Of a DNA stretch of 6,331 bases, positions 1 through 6,331 are shown one piece after another. Numbering within the stretch: position 1 is the first letter of the stretch; every line of letters starts with the position of its first letter. The stretch comes from Clostridia bacterium (GTDB lineage Bacteria; Bacillota_A; Clostridia; Christensenellales; Aristaeellaceae). The stretch covers positions 1 through 6,331 of the forward strand of contig WRHG01000110.1 in assembly GCA_009783365.1 (NCBI GenBank). Direction: 5' to 3'. The notes below the pieces were generated by a model that worked only from the letters and a program-made list of their open reading frames with translations, was not told where the DNA came from and did no database searches. A program made the position numbers and the translations under genes.

Positions 1-1115
1 ATCTTATTCAAAACCTCGTTCGGATACAATATATCGCCGTCAATCTTGCCGATATGCCAAACTTTGGCATCGGCCTTTAAAATCCTTTCCGCCTCAAGCG
101 AAATCTGTCCGTAGTTCAGCTCGGCCACAAGTACGTTCTTGATATTGTTATTCTTGACGCAGGCCTTTAAAGCTTCTTCCGGGAAGGGCCAGATCGATAT
201 GGGGCGGAACACACCTACCTTCATACCCGATTCGGCGGCCAGCTTCACCGCCGCTTTCACCGTGCGGGCTGTTCCACCGTATGTAACCACCAAAAGATCG
301 CAGCCTTTGGCGCCAGACTCCTCATACTGGATGATGTCATCCAAGTGGTTTTCAACCTTTTTCATCAGGCGATCCATCATGACCGCGGCGATGGCGTTGC
401 TGTTGGTCGGGAAGCCTGTCTCGTCGTGAATAAGCCCGGTAATGTTGTACCTGTAGCCCTCGCCGAAAGACGGCATGGGAGGAACAATCTCTCCTTCCGG
501 AACTTTAAAGGCGCGGAATTCTTCCGGGCTGACGGTTGGTTTTTTCCTGTTGATGATTTCCAGCTCAGACGCTTTCGGCAGCTCAATGCCTTCGCGCAAG
601 TGGCCTATTATTTCGTCCAACAGAATGATCACCGGCATTCGGTACTTTTCAGAAAGGTTAAAAGCCCTGACCGTTACGTCAAATGTTTCCCGGACAGAAG
701 ATGGCGACAAAGCAATCACAGGATGATCGCCGTGAGTGCCCCAGCGCGCCTGCATTACATCAGCCTGCGAGGGCGATGTTGGCATACCTGTGCTTGGGCC
801 GGAACGCTGGACGTTAACGATAACACAGGGGATTTCCGCAATGACCGCATAGCCGATGTTTTCCAGCTTAAGCGACATTCCAGGGCCGCTTGTGGCGGTC
901 ATGGATTTAAGGCCCGCAATGGAGCCGCCAATGCACGCCGCCATTCCCGCTATCTCATCTTCCATCTGTATAAATTTGCCGCCTACCTGTGGAAGTCTTC
1001 TGGATGACTCTTCGGCCACTTCAGTGGACGGCGTAATAGGATAGCCCGCGAAAAACCGCATGCCAGCGGCGATTGCACCTTCTACGCAAGCTTCGTTTCC
1101 CATAACCAGCTTCAT
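1..1115 (-). CDS. korA: 2-oxoacid:ferredoxin oxidoreductase alpha subunit, probably 2-oxoglutarate-specific (KorA), 3' end cut by window
   Basis: This is the alpha subunit of a CoA-dependent 2-oxoacid:ferredoxin oxidoreductase, which would interconvert 2-oxoglutarate + CoA and succinyl-CoA + CO2 in the cytoplasm using ferredoxin. I translated 371 codons from the ATG at 1115 to the left edge without a stop. The pyruvate:ferredoxin-oxidoreductase N-terminal domain is clear: GYPITPSTE at residues 24-32, MEDEIAG at 51-57, TATSGPGMSLK at 73-83 and QRSGPSTGMPT at 103-113. The transketolase-C-like second domain runs from about residue 272 (DLLVVTYGGTART). The family is about 375-385 residues long, so only a few codons are missing. 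The start overlaps the ferredoxin stop (ATGA), and a GAGGTG ribosome site lies upstream. No gamma domain is fused, so separate beta (TPP) and gamma genes are expected next. TATSGPGMSLK fits KorA better than the 2-oxoisovalerate enzyme VorB, but the substrate is inferred. The family call is firm. Confidence 0.9.
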   Translation of the reverse strand, partial: MKLVMGNEACVEGAIAAGMRFFAGYPITPSTEVAEESSRRLPQVGGKFIQMEDEIAGMAACIGGSIAGLKSMTATSGPGMSLKLENIGYAVIAEIPCVIVNVQRSGPSTGMPTSPSQADVMQARWGTHGDHPVIALSPSSVRETFDVTVRAFNLSEKYRMPVIILLDEIIGHLREGIELPKASELEIINRKKPTVSPEEFRAFKVPEGEIVPPMPSFGEGYRYNITGLIHDETGFPTNSNAIAAVMMDRLMKKVENHLDDIIQYEESGAKGCDLLVVTYGGTARTVKAAVKLAAESGMKVGVFRPISIWPFPEEALKACVKNNNIKNVLVAELNYGQISLEAERILKADAKVWHIGKIDGDILYPNEVLNK

Positions 1116-1315
1116 TTTCCCACCTCTCTTACGTGAATGGCATAATCCGGACAGCGCAGTTCGCAGAGCCCGCATTTAATGCACGCTTCAAGATTAACGA
1201 CTGTAATCTTTTCGTTTTTTACTTCCAAGATTTTTTTCGGGCAGAATGCCGCGCAAATGCCGCATCCCGTACACCATTTGGTGTTTACAACCAGCTCTTT
1301 GTTTTCGTTAGCCAA
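1112..1315 (-). CDS. korD: 2[4Fe-4S] ferredoxin subunit of 2-oxoacid:ferredoxin oxidoreductase (KorD-like)
   Basis: This small iron-sulfur protein of 67 residues carries two complete CxxCxxCxxxCP motifs: Cys15, 18, 21, 25 followed by Pro26, and Cys45, 48, 51, 55 followed by Pro56. It should therefore hold two [4Fe-4S] clusters. In four-subunit 2-oxoacid:ferredoxin oxidoreductases, the delta subunit of this size passes electrons from the TPP site to external ferredoxin. Its position directly before the alpha subunit, with a 4-base overlap (ATGA), supports that role over a free ferredoxin. The start is TTG at 1315-1313, chosen because AAAGGAG sits 7 bases upstream and because the next in-frame start candidates fall too close to the first cluster. 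There is no signal peptide or membrane segment. It follows the mmdA stop after 12 bases. The function as an electron-transfer subunit is firm; the partner enzyme's substrate is inferred. Confidence 0.9.
   Translation of the reverse strand: MANENKELVVNTKWCTGCGICAAFCPKKILEVKNEKITVVNLEACIKCGLCELRCPDYAIHVREVGK
1121..1126 (-). promoter_or_regulatory. ribosome binding site of korA inside the ferredoxin gene
   Basis: GAGGTG lies about 5 bases before the ATG at 1115-1113, within the last codons of the ferredoxin gene. Together with the ATGA stop/start overlap it points to coupled translation and equal amounts of the two subunits. Confidence 0.65.
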
Positions 1316-1322
1316 TGTAATT

Positions 1323-1329
1323 CTCCTTT
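1323..1329 (-). promoter_or_regulatory. ribosome binding site for the TTG-started ferredoxin gene, overlapping the mmdA stop
   Basis: AAAGGAG lies 7 bases before the TTG at 1315-1313. It overlaps the mmdA stop codon TAA (1330-1328), so a ribosome terminating on mmdA sits on this site. This site decides the TTG start and suggests coupled translation. Confidence 0.8.
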
Positions 1330-2872
1330 ATAATGGGATATTCCCATGTTTTTTAGACGGCAGTTTTTCCCGTTTTGTGGAAAGCATCTCAAAGGCATCG
1401 ATGAGGCGCAGGCGCGTTTGGCTTGGCTCAATGATGTCGTCCACGAATCCCCGTTCGGCTGCTTTATAAGGCGTCGCGAACTCACTGGTGTATTCATCGA
1501 TCTTTTCTTTTTTTGTCGCCGCAGGGTCGGCTGAGTTTTGAATATCGTTTTTAAAGATGATATTCGCCGCTCCATCGGGGCCCATAACCGCAATCTCCGC
1601 GGAAGGCCAGGCATAGACAACGTCCGCGCCGAGGTCTTTGGAACACATGGCCAGGTACGCGCCGCCGTATGCCTTTCTCAGGATGACCGTGACCTTTGGC
1701 ACCGTTGCCTCAGAATAAGCGTACAGCATCTTGGCGCCATGGCGAATGATGCCGCCGTATTCCTGCTCGGTTCCCGGCAAGAAGCCCGGTACGTCTACCA
1801 GGTTCAATATGGGGATATTGAAGCAGTCGCAGGTTCTGATAAAGCGGGCCGCTTTGTCCGATGCGTTGATGTCAAGGCAGCCCGCGATCCAGCTCGGCTG
1901 ATTTGCGATAACGCCAACGGACTTGCCGTTGATCCTAATGAAACAGGTGATGATATTCAGCGCATAATGGGGACATACTTCCATCATGTCGCCGTTGTCT
2001 GCCAGCTTCCTGATTACCTCTTTCATGTCATAGGCTCTTTTCGATTCAACGGGTATTATCTCGTTGAGTTCTTCAATGAGCACATTCGCGCCGGAAGGGG
2101 CCTGGTATACAGGCGCATTTTCCGTGTTGTTGGCCGGCAGGAAACTCAAAAGCCTCTTTACTTCGTACAGACATTCCCTGTCGCCGGGGGAAACAAAATG
2201 CGCCACACCCGACACAGAGTTATGCGTCATGGCGCCTCCCAGTTTCTCCGCTGTAACATCCTCGCCTGTGACGGCTTTTATTACCTGCGGGCCTGTAATG
2301 AACATGTGGGCGGTTTTATCCACCATGAACACAAAATCCGTGAGCGCCGGGGAATACACCGCGCCGCCCGCACAGGGTCCCATAATAATCGAGATCTGCG
2401 GGATTACGCCTGAGTTAATCGAATTGCGGTAGAAAATCTGCCCATAGCCGGAGAGGGCGTCAACGCCTTCCTGTATGCGCGCGCCGCCTGAGTCGTTAAT
2501 CCCTACCACAGGCGCACCTACTTTCCCCGCGAGATCCATGATCTTGCAGATCTTGGCGGCATGCATTTCGCCTAACGATCCGCCAATAACCGTAAAGTCC
2601 TGGGCAAAGGCGTAAACCAGCCTCCCGCTGACCTTGCCGTATCCGGCAACGACTCCCTCAGCCGGGGCTTCCGTCGTTGGCATGTCAAAATTAACGCAGC
2701 GGTGCTTTACAAACGCGTCCACCTCTACAAAACTGCCTTCATCGAAAAGCATCGTGATGCGTTCCCTGGCTGTCAGTTTGCCGGACTCGTGCTGCTTGTC
2801 TATCCTCTTTTGTCCTCCGGCTTCCTCAACTTTTTTGCGCAGTTGCTTCAACTGTTCAAGTTTTTCCGACAC
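1328..2872 (-). CDS. mmdA: methylmalonyl-CoA decarboxylase alpha subunit / carboxyltransferase (MmdA, 12S-type)
   Basis: This biotin-dependent carboxyltransferase of 514 residues (the family is about 510-520) moves a carboxyl group between (S)-methylmalonyl-CoA and carrier-bound biotin, leaving or consuming propionyl-CoA. Both crotonase-like halves are present. The N-terminal half has GGSLGEMHAAK (97-107), SGGARIQEG (128-136) and GPCAGGAVYSPA (165-176). The C-terminal half has GVIANQP (320-326), GFLPGTEQE (363-371) and RKAYGGAYLAM (399-409). The C-terminus KKHGNIPL is the one I recall from Veillonella MmdA. The YLAM sequence, where propionyl-CoA carboxylase beta chains usually read YDVM, favours the decarboxylase/transcarboxylase branch. 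The start is GTG at 2872-2870, supported by AGAAGGAG 6 bases upstream. The gene begins 15 bases after the epimerase. No biotin carrier, MmdB-type membrane subunit or biotin carboxylase is encoded here, so the partner must lie elsewhere. Whether the complex is a Na+-pumping decarboxylase, a transcarboxylase or a carboxylase cannot be decided from this window. Confidence 0.93.
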   Translation of the reverse strand: MSEKLEQLKQLRKKVEEAGGQKRIDKQHESGKLTARERITMLFDEGSFVEVDAFVKHRCVNFDMPTTEAPAEGVVAGYGKVSGRLVYAFAQDFTVIGGSLGEMHAAKICKIMDLAGKVGAPVVGINDSGGARIQEGVDALSGYGQIFYRNSINSGVIPQISIIMGPCAGGAVYSPALTDFVFMVDKTAHMFITGPQVIKAVTGEDVTAEKLGGAMTHNSVSGVAHFVSPGDRECLYEVKRLLSFLPANNTENAPVYQAPSGANVLIEELNEIIPVESKRAYDMKEVIRKLADNGDMMEVCPHYALNIITCFIRINGKSVGVIANQPSWIAGCLDINASDKAARFIRTCDCFNIPILNLVDVPGFLPGTEQEYGGIIRHGAKMLYAYSEATVPKVTVILRKAYGGAYLAMCSKDLGADVVYAWPSAEIAVMGPDGAANIIFKNDIQNSADPAATKKEKIDEYTSEFATPYKAAERGFVDDIIEPSQTRLRLIDAFEMLSTKREKLPSKKHGNIPL

Positions 2873-2878
2873 AACTTT

Positions 2879-2886
2879 CTCCTTCT
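2879..2886 (-). promoter_or_regulatory. ribosome binding site deciding the GTG start of mmdA
   Basis: AGAAGGAG lies 6 bases before the GTG at 2872-2870, inside the 15-base gap after the epimerase stop. Good spacing supports GTG as the start instead of a downstream ATG. Confidence 0.8.
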
Positions 2887-2887
2887 A

Positions 2888-3301
2888 TTAACTTTTTCTT
2901 TCGCATAATTCAAGCAGTATGCCGCCTGTTGACTTGGGATGACAGAAGGCAATGGAAGCGCCCCCCGCCCCGTAACGCGGCGTCTCGTCGATCATGGCAA
3001 CGCCCTTCGATTTCAATTCCGCTATTGCTGCATTTATATCGCCGACACGCAGGGCAACGTGCTGAATGCCGCCGCGGCCCTTGTTGGCTTCAATAAACTT
3101 CGCGATGGGCCCGTCTTCGCTTGTGGATTCCAGGAACTCAAGCTCCGTGTCCCCCACGGGGAAAAAAGCGACCTTTACCTTCTGATCCGCCACGGTTTCG
3201 GTACCATGGCTCTTGATGCCCAGCGTTTCTTCGTAAAATTTGATCGTATCATCCAGGTTGGTTACGGCGATACCTATGTGATCAACCCTTGAAATATCCA
3301 T
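2888..3301 (-). CDS. mce: methylmalonyl-CoA epimerase
   Basis: This is a vicinal-oxygen-chelate (glyoxalase-fold) metalloenzyme of 137 residues, the usual length. It interconverts (R)- and (S)-methylmalonyl-CoA, linking the mutase (R form) to the carboxyltransferase (S form). Two babab modules are visible, beginning VDHIGIAV (6-13) and IQHVALRV (79-86). By alignment from memory to the Propionibacterium shermanii enzyme (ligands His12, Gln65, His91, Glu141), the metal ligands here are His8, Glu55, His81 and Glu131. The C-terminal block [14 protein letters not shown] (121-134) is typical of the epimerase family. The ATG at 3301 has AAGGAG 9 bases upstream. The gene sits between meaB (65-base gap) and mmdA (15-base gap), exactly where the pathway needs it. 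Other VOC enzymes such as glyoxalase I are unlikely given the C-terminal block and context. Confidence 0.95.
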   Translation of the reverse strand: MDISRVDHIGIAVTNLDDTIKFYEETLGIKSHGTETVADQKVKVAFFPVGDTELEFLESTSEDGPIAKFIEANKGRGGIQHVALRVGDINAAIAELKSKGVAMIDETPRYGAGGASIAFCHPKSTGGILLELCERKS

Positions 3302-3366
3302 ACTGCCTGTCTCCTTGATAATATCTTAGTGATAGTATTCCAGAGTAATCTATTTTATCTTGTTTA
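3302..3366. other. AT-rich 65-base spacer between meaB and the epimerase gene
   Basis: This is the longest non-coding stretch in the window and is clearly richer in A+T than the genes around it. On the minus strand it contains scattered TATC/GATA words and ends in the epimerase ribosome site. A TACTAT word resembles a -10 box, but no acceptable -35 box lies 16-18 bases before it. An imperfect inverted repeat (ATAG near one end, CTAT near the other) has only 4 paired bases at its base and no following U-run, so it is not a terminator. It may be a spacer, a weak internal promoter or an mRNA processing site; none can be shown. Confidence 0.5.
3311..3316 (-). promoter_or_regulatory. ribosome binding site of the epimerase gene
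   Basis: AAGGAG is placed 9 bases before the ATG at 3301-3299. It lies at the downstream end of the only sizeable intergenic gap in the window and supports independent ribosome entry at the epimerase gene. Confidence 0.75.
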
Positions 3367-4545
3367 TCAACCGTTTTTGGGCATGTTACCAAGCCCTTTT
3401 TCTATAGCCGCGATTATCTGCCGCAGGGCTGCGGTGGGGCTCAGGCTGCCTGCCACTACCGCCTGTTCTATCGCTTGACGCGGCCCGGCAATGGCCGCAT
3501 TGCCGTCGATTAGCTTTTGCACGTACTGACTTGTCATATCCTGAACCCAGGCGAGGTTTTGCCGCTGGCGGCGCAGTTCCAACTGCCCGCTTTGCCGCAT
3601 TTGCTCCATAAAGTCGCATACCACCTGCCAAATATCTCCAATGCCGTCGCCTGTCAAAGAAGAACAGGCATAAGCCTGGGTCTGCCAGCCCTCGGTGGCC
3701 TGGCGCAGGTAATGCAGCACCTGGTTATAATCGGCCCGTGTTACCAGGGCTTTTTGTTTGTTGGCTCCATCGGCTTTGTTTACGACTATGGCTTCAGCCA
3801 ATTCCAATATTCCTTTTTTTATGCCTTGCAGATCGTCGCCCGCGCCGGTAATTACCAGAGCGAGAAAAAAATCCACCATGGAGCGCACGGTGGTTTCACT
3901 CTGGCCTACGCCCACAGTTTCCACCAGGATCACGTCATAACCGGCGGCCTCGCACAATAGAAGCGTTTCGCGGCTTTTGCGCGTCACCCCGCCCAGAGTT
4001 CCCCCTGAAGGGGATGGACGGATAAAGGCGGTGGATTCCTTGGAGAGCTGCTCCATTCGCGTTTTGTCGCCAAGTATGCTACCCCGCGAAAGGGTAGAGC
4101 TTGGGTCCACGGCAAGCACGGCCACGCGATGGCCCGAGCCAACAAGCCGCATGCCAAGAGCTTCGATGAAGGTGCTTTTACCGGCGCCGGGCACGCCTGT
4201 AATGCCAACGCGCACGGCCTTGCCTGCATGCGGTAAAAGGCCCTGCACTATTTCCTGCCCCAGGTCGAAATGTTTAGCCGCGTTGCTTTCGATAATTGTA
4301 ATGGCGCGGGCGAGTATCATGCGGTCATGGCGCAATACGCCTTCGATATAATCTGCAGCTGTGAGTTCGGGAGGCCGGGCCGCTTTAACGGTTTCCGGGT
4401 TTATGCTGTGGGGCTCTCGCTCGTTTTCCGCAACGCCGTACATAACGCGGCTGGCGAATTTTTCGTCGGCATCGGCGGGAGCCCATTCAGGTTTATAGGT
4501 CGAGTTATCACCATCGCGCTGCGGTGGCGTTCGATTATCAGCCAT
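3367..4545 (-). CDS. meaB: methylmalonyl-CoA mutase-associated G-protein chaperone (MeaB/ArgK family)
   Basis: This is a cytoplasmic SIMIBI-class GTPase that binds methylmalonyl-CoA mutase, gates adenosylcobalamin loading and protects the enzyme from inactivation. It was once annotated as the LAO/AO transport ATPase ArgK. The 392 residues show a P-loop GVPGAGKS (117-124), VDPSS (147-151 region), SRGSILGDKTRM (153-164), RPSPSGGTLGGV (176-187), ETVGVGQSE (209-217), the guanine-specificity motif NKAD (256-259) and SSLTG (295-299). A helical dimerisation tail follows. About 50 extra residues precede the core compared with the Methylobacterium protein as I remember it, including KPEWAP (18-23) and SRVMYGV (32-38). 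I believe similar extensions occur in Firmicutes homologues, so ATG 4545 is kept. It starts 12 bases after the mutase stop with no good ribosome site, which suggests translational coupling. Adjacent placement to the mutase is the classic arrangement and rules out most doubt about function. Confidence 0.94.
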   Translation of the reverse strand: MADNRTPPQRDGDNSTYKPEWAPADADEKFASRVMYGVAENEREPHSINPETVKAARPPELTAADYIEGVLRHDRMILARAITIIESNAAKHFDLGQEIVQGLLPHAGKAVRVGITGVPGAGKSTFIEALGMRLVGSGHRVAVLAVDPSSTLSRGSILGDKTRMEQLSKESTAFIRPSPSGGTLGGVTRKSRETLLLCEAAGYDVILVETVGVGQSETTVRSMVDFFLALVITGAGDDLQGIKKGILELAEAIVVNKADGANKQKALVTRADYNQVLHYLRQATEGWQTQAYACSSLTGDGIGDIWQVVCDFMEQMRQSGQLELRRQRQNLAWVQDMTSQYVQKLIDGNAAIAGPRQAIEQAVVAGSLSPTAALRQIIAAIEKGLGNMPKNG

Positions 4546-4557
4546 AAATAATAGCTT

Positions 4558-6331
4558 TTACCCGGAAAGCCTCTTGTTTAAGATCTGTAGCATCTCCTTG
4601 GCGCAGGCCGGTATCACGGAGCCAGGGCCGAAGATGCAGGCCGCGCCGTTTTCCTTAAGGAAGGCGTAATCCTGAGCCGGGATAACCCCGCCCACGATCA
4701 CCATGATATCTTCGCGCCCGCGCTTTTTGAGTTCCTCCACAAGCTGGGGCAGCAGAGTCTTGTGCCCGGCGGCCAATGAGCTCATACCGATGATATGCAC
4801 GTCGTTATCCACGGCGTCCTGCGCGGTTTCTTCCGGGGTCTGGAACAGCGGGCCCATGTCCACATCGAAGCCCATGTCGGCGTATGCCGTGGCGACAACT
4901 TTCGCGCCGCGGTCATGCCCGTCCTGCCCCATCTTGGCAACCATGATGCGCGGGCGGCGGCCATGCTCGGTTTCAAAAGCGTCGGTCATGGACTGCACTT
5001 CCTTAATAATGTCCTCGTCGGCGAACTCGGCGGAGTAAACGCCGGAAATGGAACGTACCACAGCTTTATGCCTCCCGCAAACTTTTTCCACCGCGTCGGA
5101 AATCTCGCCCAGGGACGCCCTTGCGCGCGCCGCTTCCAGGGCCAGCTCAAGAAGATTGCCTTCGCCAGTTTCCACCGATTTGGTGATGGCCGTTAAGCAG
5201 CGCTCCACCTTGGCCGCATCGCGGTTGGCGCGCAGCTTCGCGAGCCGCTCAAGTTGCGCCTGACGCACGGCGGCATTATCAACTTCCAGAATATCGATAG
5301 GATCAGCCTGATCAAGCTGCATGTAGTTTAAGCCGACTATCTTTTCGTTGTTGGAATCGATATGGGCCTGGCGGCGGGCGGCCGCTTCTTCAATGCGCAT
5401 TTTGGGAAGACCGGTCTCGATAGCCTTACTCATGCCGCCTAATTCTTCCACCTCCTGAATGTGGGCCCAGCCGCGGCGGATTAACTCGCCGGTGAGCGCC
5501 TCCACGTAATAGGAGCCGCCCCAGGGATCCGCCACCTTGCACACGTCGGTCTCGTCCTGGATGTAAAGCTGCGTGTTACGCGCTATGCGGGCCGAGAAAT
5601 CCGTGGGTAAGGCAATCGCCTCGTCCAGGGCGTTGGTATGCAGGGACTGGGTATGTCCAAGTGCCGCCGCCAGCGCTTCAAGGCAGGTGCGCGCCACGTT
5701 GTTGAAGGGATCCTGCTCAGTAAGGCTCCAGCCAGAAGTCTGGCAATGGGTGCGCAGGGCCAGCGACTTGGGATTTTTGGGATTAAACTGTTTGACAATC
5801 TTTGCCCACAGCACGCGCGCGGCGCGCATCTTGGCCACTTCCATAAAGTAATTTTTGCCGATGCCCCAGAAGAAGGAGAGGCGCGGCGCGAACTCGTCTA
5901 TGGCGAGCCCCGCGGCAATGCCGGTGCGCAGGTATTCAAGGCCGTCGGCCAGGGTATAGCCCATTTCGATATCCGCGGTGGCCCCGGCTTCCTGAATATG
6001 ATAGCCGGAGATGCTGATGCAGTTGAACTTGGGCATATTCCTTGAGGTGTAGGCGAAAATATCACCGATGATGCGCATGGAAGCCGCGGGCGGGTAGATG
6101 TATGTGTTGCGCACCATGAACTCTTTCAGGATGTCGTTTTGAATTGTACCTTCCAGCACTTTTTTATCCACGCCCTGCTCTTCGGCAGCCAGGATATAAA
6201 AAGCCATGATGGGCAGCACGGCCCCGTTCATAGTCATGGAGACGGACATTTGATCCAGCGGTATGCCGGAGAAAAGTATCTCCATATCAAGGATGGAATC
6301 CACGGCAACCCCGGCCTTGCCAACATCCCCA
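4558..6331 (-). CDS. mcm: methylmalonyl-CoA mutase, large (B12-binding) subunit, 5' end cut by window
   Basis: This adenosylcobalamin enzyme rearranges succinyl-CoA and (R)-methylmalonyl-CoA. The frame is open to the right edge; 591 complete codons are visible, beginning [12 protein letters not shown]. By alignment from memory to P. shermanii MutB, about 130 N-terminal residues are missing, including Tyr89. Active-site residues seen are the Gln of GTIQND, the Arg of MVRNTY (codon 6111-6109, matching Arg207, which binds the substrate carboxylate) and the Tyr-His pair of SGYHIQEAG (His codon 6000-5998, matching His244). These favour methylmalonyl-CoA mutase over isobutyryl-CoA mutase. The C-terminal cobalamin domain has DGHDRG (about 4923-4906, whose His ligates cobalt), GMSSLAAGH and VIVGGVIP. 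The gene ends RLSG before TAA at 4560-4558 and is followed by meaB. Whether it pairs with a small subunit (MutA) or forms a homodimer is decided by sequence outside the window. The GTG at 6303 is internal, not the start. Confidence 0.96.
   Translation of the reverse strand, partial: GDVGKAGVAVDSILDMEILFSGIPLDQMSVSMTMNGAVLPIMAFYILAAEEQGVDKKVLEGTIQNDILKEFMVRNTYIYPPAASMRIIGDIFAYTSRNMPKFNCISISGYHIQEAGATADIEMGYTLADGLEYLRTGIAAGLAIDEFAPRLSFFWGIGKNYFMEVAKMRAARVLWAKIVKQFNPKNPKSLALRTHCQTSGWSLTEQDPFNNVARTCLEALAAALGHTQSLHTNALDEAIALPTDFSARIARNTQLYIQDETDVCKVADPWGGSYYVEALTGELIRRGWAHIQEVEELGGMSKAIETGLPKMRIEEAAARRQAHIDSNNEKIVGLNYMQLDQADPIDILEVDNAAVRQAQLERLAKLRANRDAAKVERCLTAITKSVETGEGNLLELALEAARARASLGEISDAVEKVCGRHKAVVRSISGVYSAEFADEDIIKEVQSMTDAFETEHGRRPRIMVAKMGQDGHDRGAKVVATAYADMGFDVDMGPLFQTPEETAQDAVDNDVHIIGMSSLAAGHKTLLPQLVEELKKRGREDIMVIVGGVIPAQDYAFLKENGAACIFGPGSVIPACAKEMLQILNKRLSG

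Noticed and set aside
345..1007. Plus-strand open frame of 220 codons opposite korA
   Set aside because: The minus strand here encodes an unbroken, clearly conserved KorA. The plus-strand translation is Arg/His-rich and matches nothing I know.
1538..2413. Long plus-strand open frame of 291 codons opposite mmdA
   Set aside because: It lies wholly antisense to a strongly conserved gene, has no recognisable domain and no ribosome site that I can see. Such frames are common opposite GC-rich genes.
3302..3366. Possible terminator or promoter between meaB and the epimerase gene
   Set aside because: The inverted repeat pairs only 4 bases firmly and has no T-run after it. The -10-like TACTAT has no matching -35 at proper spacing.
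3367..4545. Lysine/arginine/ornithine transport ATPase (the old ArgK label)
   Set aside because: The NKAD guanine-specificity motif, the MeaB-type switch motifs and the position next to the mutase point to the cobalamin chaperone; no transport genes are nearby.
6301..6303. GTG as the start of the mutase gene
   Set aside because: The frame stays open to the window edge, and the upstream residues GDVGKAGVA are conserved mutase sequence, so this GTG is an internal valine.
4558..6331. Isobutyryl-CoA or ethylmalonyl-CoA mutase
   Set aside because: The Arg of MVRNTY matches the methylmalonyl-CoA carboxylate-binding Arg207, and the neighbouring epimerase and MmdA-type genes fit methylmalonyl-CoA. 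Tyr89 is outside the window, so this is not absolute.

Overview
The window holds six genes, all read from the minus strand (right to left) and packed into one probable operon. In transcription order they are: the large subunit of a B12-dependent methylmalonyl-CoA mutase (5' end beyond the right edge), a MeaB/ArgK-type G-protein chaperone, methylmalonyl-CoA epimerase, a carboxyltransferase of the methylmalonyl-CoA decarboxylase alpha (MmdA) / transcarboxylase 12S type, a small 2[4Fe-4S] ferredoxin subunit, and the alpha subunit of a 2-oxoacid:ferredoxin oxidoreductase, most likely for 2-oxoglutarate (3' end just beyond the left edge). Gaps are 12, 65, 15 and 12 bases, and the last pair overlaps by 4 bases (ATGA). 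No RNA gene, mobile element, CRISPR array, terminator or convincing promoter was seen.

The enzymes form a connected pathway. The mutase interconverts succinyl-CoA and (R)-methylmalonyl-CoA, MeaB protects and reloads its cobalamin, the epimerase interconverts the R and S forms, and the carboxyltransferase links (S)-methylmalonyl-CoA to propionyl-CoA. The ferredoxin oxidoreductase, if specific for 2-oxoglutarate, makes or uses succinyl-CoA, the mutase substrate. The operon therefore joins a ferredoxin-dependent step of the (reductive or oxidative) TCA pathway to the succinate-propionate pathway. Direction cannot be read from the sequence: propionate formation by a fermenter and propionate oxidation by a syntroph or sulfate reducer both fit.

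Oxygen-sensitive ferredoxin chemistry, strong AGGAG-type ribosome binding sites, GTG and TTG starts, and a decarboxylase-type carboxyltransferase suggest an anaerobic bacterium. I favour the Firmicutes (Negativicutes or Desulfotomaculum/Pelotomaculum-like Clostridia), but this is only an impression from remembered protein similarity. The biotin carrier and partner subunits of the carboxyltransferase, and the TPP-binding beta and gamma subunits of the oxidoreductase, are not in the window. The latter probably lie just past the left edge. I found no previously undescribed system; the content is conserved central anaerobic metabolism, with arrangement details worth a second look.
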